Positions 60,076 through 64,000 of a stretch of DNA of 64,000 nt are shown one piece after another. Each line of letters starts with the position of its first letter. The first letter of the stretch is position 1. The translations under genes were made by a program, and so were the position numbers. Under the pieces are notes generated by a model, which saw nothing but the letters and a program-made list of their open reading frames with translations, was not told the DNA's origin and did no database searches. Location: assembly GCF_921293095.1 (NCBI RefSeq), contig NC_060248.1, forward strand, positions 80,111,243-80,175,242. Direction: 5' to 3'. The stretch is from Ischnura elegans. Taxonomy: Eukaryota; Arthropoda; Insecta; Odonata; Coenagrionidae.

Positions 60076-60539
60076 TTGTTTTCTTATGTTTTTAAATGTT
60101 GTTTATAAGTTGAATATACACGCCTATGAAGAAGAAAAAAAAAATCAAAAACACCTTTTTTCAAAAAAAGACCCTGAAAAAGAAAAAAAGTAAGCTTTTG
60201 ATCCGTTGGAGAATAAAAGGTGGTTGCTGATGGGGTTTATTAGGAATGAGTTTAGAAGAATATGTTAGGAGAGTGAGGATTGGCACTTCATATTAATATC
60301 TAAACCCAATGTGCACCCACGTTTTATTCACCGAGTAATGAATAGATTGCTTTTGCTTTTACTTTTTATCGCATTTTATCCTTTTTTTAAATAAACATGC
60401 TTTTAAATTTTTTTTAGTGTTTTAATTTTTCCTGCTGATCACACCCACGTATAATCTGGGGGCTGGGAGTGTAAGGGATGGTGCAGTACTTAGTGGTGAT
60501 GGTGGGGAAAATGGTAGGGGGTGTTGGGATCCGGCGGCT
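60076..60539. other. Non-coding stretch with A-rich tract
   Basis: The A-rich tract at 60128-60190 may be the tail of the retroposed tRNA-like copy. Otherwise no repeat or gene is seen. Confidence 0.45.
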
Positions 60540-60640
60540 GCGTGGGGAGTACCTCCCCTCTCCTTACTCTCTCGCCCTCCCCTCTCTCTCTTCCCCTCCC
60601 CTTCGTCGCTGTCTCCCTCTCTCTCTCTCTCTCTCCTCTC
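60540..60640 (+). repeat. CT-rich low-complexity tract
   Basis: Polypyrimidine with CCTCTC and a pure (CT)n run near 60613-60633. The frames on both strands here are low-complexity by-products. CT/GA tracts are common beside arthropod promoters and are binding sites for GAGA-type factors in insects; binding here is inference. Confidence 0.8.
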
Positions 60641-62186
60641 GAGTCAAGCCAGTCGCGTAGGTTCGGGTGTAGCGTAAGGGTCAAAACGGAATCTTCAATC
60701 CTCGCGCGCTTCTCTCTCGGCTCGTCAGCCGTCCGAGACGAGAAGATCGGCGCCGTTAATATCGTCGCCGCGCCCGGCGATCGGTTCGGACCGTGTCTCT
60801 ATTAATTTTTCCCTCAAATCGTGCTCTCATAATCCCTTTCCTGCCCTAATTTCCCAGTGTCTTTTTTCCTTTCATTATATTTTTTTTAAATCCACTTCTT
60901 TCCTCACTACCCTCATACTTGTCTTTTGCCGATCCCGTTTTGGGACGGATAATCATGCGTGTTCCGTTGAGTAAGTACTCGAGTCGTTTTTAAGCTTCTT
61001 TTTTTTATTATTCTCCTTCTTCTTTTTGAGTTCGTTCATTACATTGTTTTTTTTTCACTCCCCACCCAGTTAAAGGGATATTTTTTACGCAAAACCGTGT
61101 TGCGTTCACCCCGTCAGTATTATCGTTCAGAAATCAATTTATCTGCCGTGTTCGAGTGCTTCGTGATATCATTTATGTTAGCCTACAACCATTCCTGCTA
61201 ATTTTTTTCCGACTACCTTTACCTACCTACTACCTCTCTCATTCCCGTTCTTGCTGGTGACACTACTCACATCTTGCTGCTTGAAGAGTTGCTCGGAAGA
61301 AACGTGGGGGAAGGGTGTACGTGTTTTGATATCGTGTTACATTTTTTTCTCTCTCTAAATCTCAACCCTCCTTGTTTTTTTACTGCTGAGTAACGTTTTT
61401 ATTTCGGCGAGATCCAAATCACCCCCACTCAACGGACTGCACGGGAGCGAGAGTTTCGTGCTTGTCGAGCATACCGACGAGATAGAATACGGAAGAGAGT
61501 TTGCGGAACCCTCTCGAAGAGACCTTACCAAGAGGAAGAGAGTGAGTGTGAACTGTCTGGATATTTAAAAAATGTATATGTATATACATGCACATTTATA
61601 TATACAAGGGATAAATATCCTTGAGGATTAAAAAAACTAAATCAAACTAAAAAGAAAGGAGAAAGATTTACACGGTGAGGAGGTGAGATAGAGACGAAGC
61701 GAAGACTCCTGGAGGATCGTGCTGAGGAGATTATTTTAAATTATTATGTGTATATGGCTACCTTCCATCTAACTTCTTCGATTTTTTCCCTCAAAATCAA
61801 TTTATTATATTCCACCTTTCGAAAAGATTAAGTTCCTTTTTTTTAAAAAAAATCATACTCCCGTGTCGAGAGAGAAATTCCTCACGAGGTATTATTTAAA
61901 ATTTTTTTCCTCGACCTTTCCGTCCCGTCACATCCGGGTGCGGCTGAAGAGTTTTTCGGACTGTTTTTCGTTCCGGAGGAGAAGAGAGGAAAGAGTTTTG
62001 GAAGTTTTTCCGAGGAAGAGAAATTCCTTCTCAAAGACAGAGAGAGAGAGACGGAGAGAGAAAGGAAGAGATTTCGCAGTCTCAACGTGTCCCCCTACTC
62101 ACCGAGACTTCCCGCATCGCTAATTATCTCTCGTCTTGTGCTTTTGGGGCTAACATTGGATTTTTTTAGCCCTCGAGGAGAACAGG
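60641..62186 (+). promoter_or_regulatory. Candidate promoter and long non-coding first exon
   Basis: 60641-60800 is the most CpG-rich part of the window (CTCGCGCGC, GTCCGAGACG, GTCGCCGCGCCCGGCG). It is followed by 1.4 kb of pyrimidine- and then purine-rich sequence typical of long arthropod 5' leaders, with GAGAGA words at 62035-62065. It ends in a good splice donor, GAACAG/GTAAAG, at 62186/62187; another, AGA/GTGAGTG, is near 61540. The frame 61863-62123 starts MSREKFLTRYYLKFF and is Arg/Ser-rich without domain, so not likely coding. The gene itself would lie to the right of the window. Unproven. Confidence 0.35.
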
Positions 62187-64000
62187 TAAAGTGTACGCAG
62201 TCCTTGTAGTCTCTCTCTTATCCCTAGCTTTATTCCCTGTTCCTGGAAACTCCAGTTTTATTCATATTTATATATCTGTTATCTCCCCATCCACGTCTCT
62301 CTTTTTCAATGTTTTTGCAGAGAAAATGGGGAAAGTGATGGTAATTATTTCGAGAAGTTACGGGGTAACCCAAGCGTTGGATATTAGTGATTGAAAAGAG
62401 GCTTCTCAGAAACTTTTTACAGCAAATGGAAGGGATCACATTGTTTTTCTTTGCAGCCAACCGGTAAGGATAGACAAATGAAAGAGGATGGAAGAAAAAA
62501 GATTGGGATAGAGGGTATTATAGGCAGTCTTTTTTTGTTTCAAGCACGGTTTTTTCCGTAGTATTTGTTTCAAAGGACATGTCCTCTTTTTCGTATTTTT
62601 TATATCCTTTTGAGCCACGGAATAATGAGATGCGGTATCAGTTAGGGGGAATAAAGATTTCCTCCCCGAGACTTCTCCCCGAAGTACGTGTTTTATCATT
62701 ACCACGGTTACCGACTGCTTCTCGCCCACTCGTCCCGTCGCCGTCCTCGTGGGAATAGGAAGGGTTGAAAGCGGTGAAGTGTGTGTGGAGCATGGTGGTT
62801 AAAGAATGGGATATGAGTGGCCGAGAGAGAAAAAGAGAATTCTGTGGTTTGTGTTACTATCGAGAAAATTCGAAGTCCTTAGCCACTACGGTGTTTAAGA
62901 CGCAGAGAAGACGATGAGAGATTTTGCTTTGTTCAATCTGCTGTTGGGAGGAGAATTTAATTTTTTTCACGTCTTCTCTCAGAGAAGAAAATTTTCCGTG
63001 GAACCATTTTCGAAGCGAGTCGCATATGGTGGTTGGGAACATTTTCCAATTCTTCCCGAAAATATATACCTACCCGAGTTGGCTTAATTCACCGCTCCAA
63101 ACTTCGCTTCGCTCATTACCTCGAGTATCATTTGCATGACGTACATTGTGTTCTACTAATGCTCCAGTTGTTCTTCTTTCAATATTTTTGTGTTCACGGA
63201 ACACAGTTATGTCTGAATTTATTGCATCCGTATTCTACATTTTCTTAGATATTTCTAATAACATCTCTTGAGGAATAATTACGCAATTTTGCGATTATTT
63301 GAAGTATCTGGATAAACTTGAAATTATAACTGATAGTTAGAAGCGAAGAAATGGATTTTGAAATTGGTTACTTTTCTGTACTAGAACCAGAATTATAAAT
63401 TTTAGTGCCTTTTATTTTGCCATGAATTTATCTCCTCCATTTGACTAGTGTACAAACAAGTGTATTGACAGAATCCGCTCTTGGTGTGTTGATATTAATA
63501 TCAGGAGCATTAGGGAACCTTATAATACATGAGCTGCACGCGAGTATAGTTGTGAAAGTGAATTTAATCGCCCAGAATATGCACGATCTTAATCTCAGAT
63601 TTCGAGATTTCAATGATTATCCGTGAATAATCGGTTGCGATTATTCACGGATAGGATTATTTTTTGACATTAACGAATTATTATCATTTTGTTTGCCTGA
63701 GGTTTAGATGCTATCTGGAATTGGTTTCATTTTTGTTGTGTGTTTTCCTTGTTTATATTATGTGTCAGAAAAATAAACAGCGTTAAATTTATGAAAATTC
63801 GCTGTTATTGTAATCAATAAGGGTAGAAAGTATTTAATCTTCTTCAAAATGATAATTTTTATTTCATTCAGAGAATTGCTAGAAATAAATGTATTGAGCT
63901 TTTATTTCTAACTACAGAGTCTGTGGAGTTTTTTATCACGAGAATCCATTTGTTTCGAGCTATAGTTTGCCAGAAAATCTGAATAGCTTAGTTTTATGGC
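62187..64000. other. Non-coding; possible first intron
   Basis: No repeat or gene recognised. If the donor at 62187 is used, this is the start of an intron. Several short frames (62191-62394, 62436-62729 minus, 62857-63248) show no domain. A small inverted pair, TCCGTGAATAATCG and CGATTATTCACGGA, lies at 63620-63652 (14-base arms, 5-base loop). Confidence 0.4.

Noticed and set aside
61863..62123. Arg-rich 86-codon frame as a coding exon
   Set aside because: Low-complexity purine-rich composition, no domain; more like a leader sequence.
1..64000. CRISPR array, bacterial operons or phage genes
   Set aside because: No regularly spaced repeats with unique spacers, no long contiguous frames and no ribosome-binding-site pattern; the mobile elements are eukaryotic.

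Overview
This is AT-rich eukaryotic nuclear DNA, most likely from an arthropod and probably an insect. The clues are the mix of transposons: an R2-type non-LTR retrotransposon with a restriction-like endonuclease end, a P-like element with a THAP-like start, hAT MITEs, tRNA-derived SINEs and a Penelope-type family carrying hammerhead-like motifs. There is no bacterial gene organisation. Reading frames are short and I recognise no intact cellular protein gene. The species cannot be named from the sequence.

Layout. 1-4.2 kb: non-coding DNA with local duplications (2624-2990, 3199-3731). 4210-6778: a complete but decayed P-like transposon with matching inverted ends, an 8-bp target duplication and a short THAP-like reading frame. 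7.3-8.3 kb: SINE head, hAT-like end and a small inverted-repeat element related to a copy at 1.1 kb. 12.15-13.46 kb: tandem duplication joined to the 3' end of a non-LTR retrotransposon. 16.7-17.4, 19.3-20.3 and 27.2-27.7 kb: CpG-rich patches that could be promoters or unique exons. 20.36-20.66 kb: a 20-bp satellite. 24.4-25.85 kb: a hairpin, a 0.94-kb element with about 150-bp inverted ends, and a hAT-like end. 28.5-28.85 kb: a 120-bp minisatellite. 30.25-32.83 kb: two opposed repeats of about 420 bp around a small MITE. 36.66-37.0 kb: a 172-bp tandem duplication. 37371-39998: a second DNA transposon with 16-bp inverted ends and a perfect 8-bp target duplication. 43.9-44.1, 56.5 and 57.9-58.2 kb: three members of a Penelope-associated family; the last is a perfect 99-bp palindrome. 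48.9-51 kb: dead R2-like retrotransposon; 53.2-53.85 kb: end of another retrotransposon. 46.9, 47.5, 59.4 and 60.0 kb: SINE and tRNA-like pieces. 60.5-62.2 kb: a CpG-rich, low-complexity tract ending in a good splice donor, the best candidate for the promoter and non-coding first exon of a host gene reading rightwards.

The window therefore looks intergenic or intronic, dominated by dead mobile elements. The most notable structures are the palindromic hammerhead-like units and the P-like element. All homology statements come from motif recognition by eye; no database search was possible.
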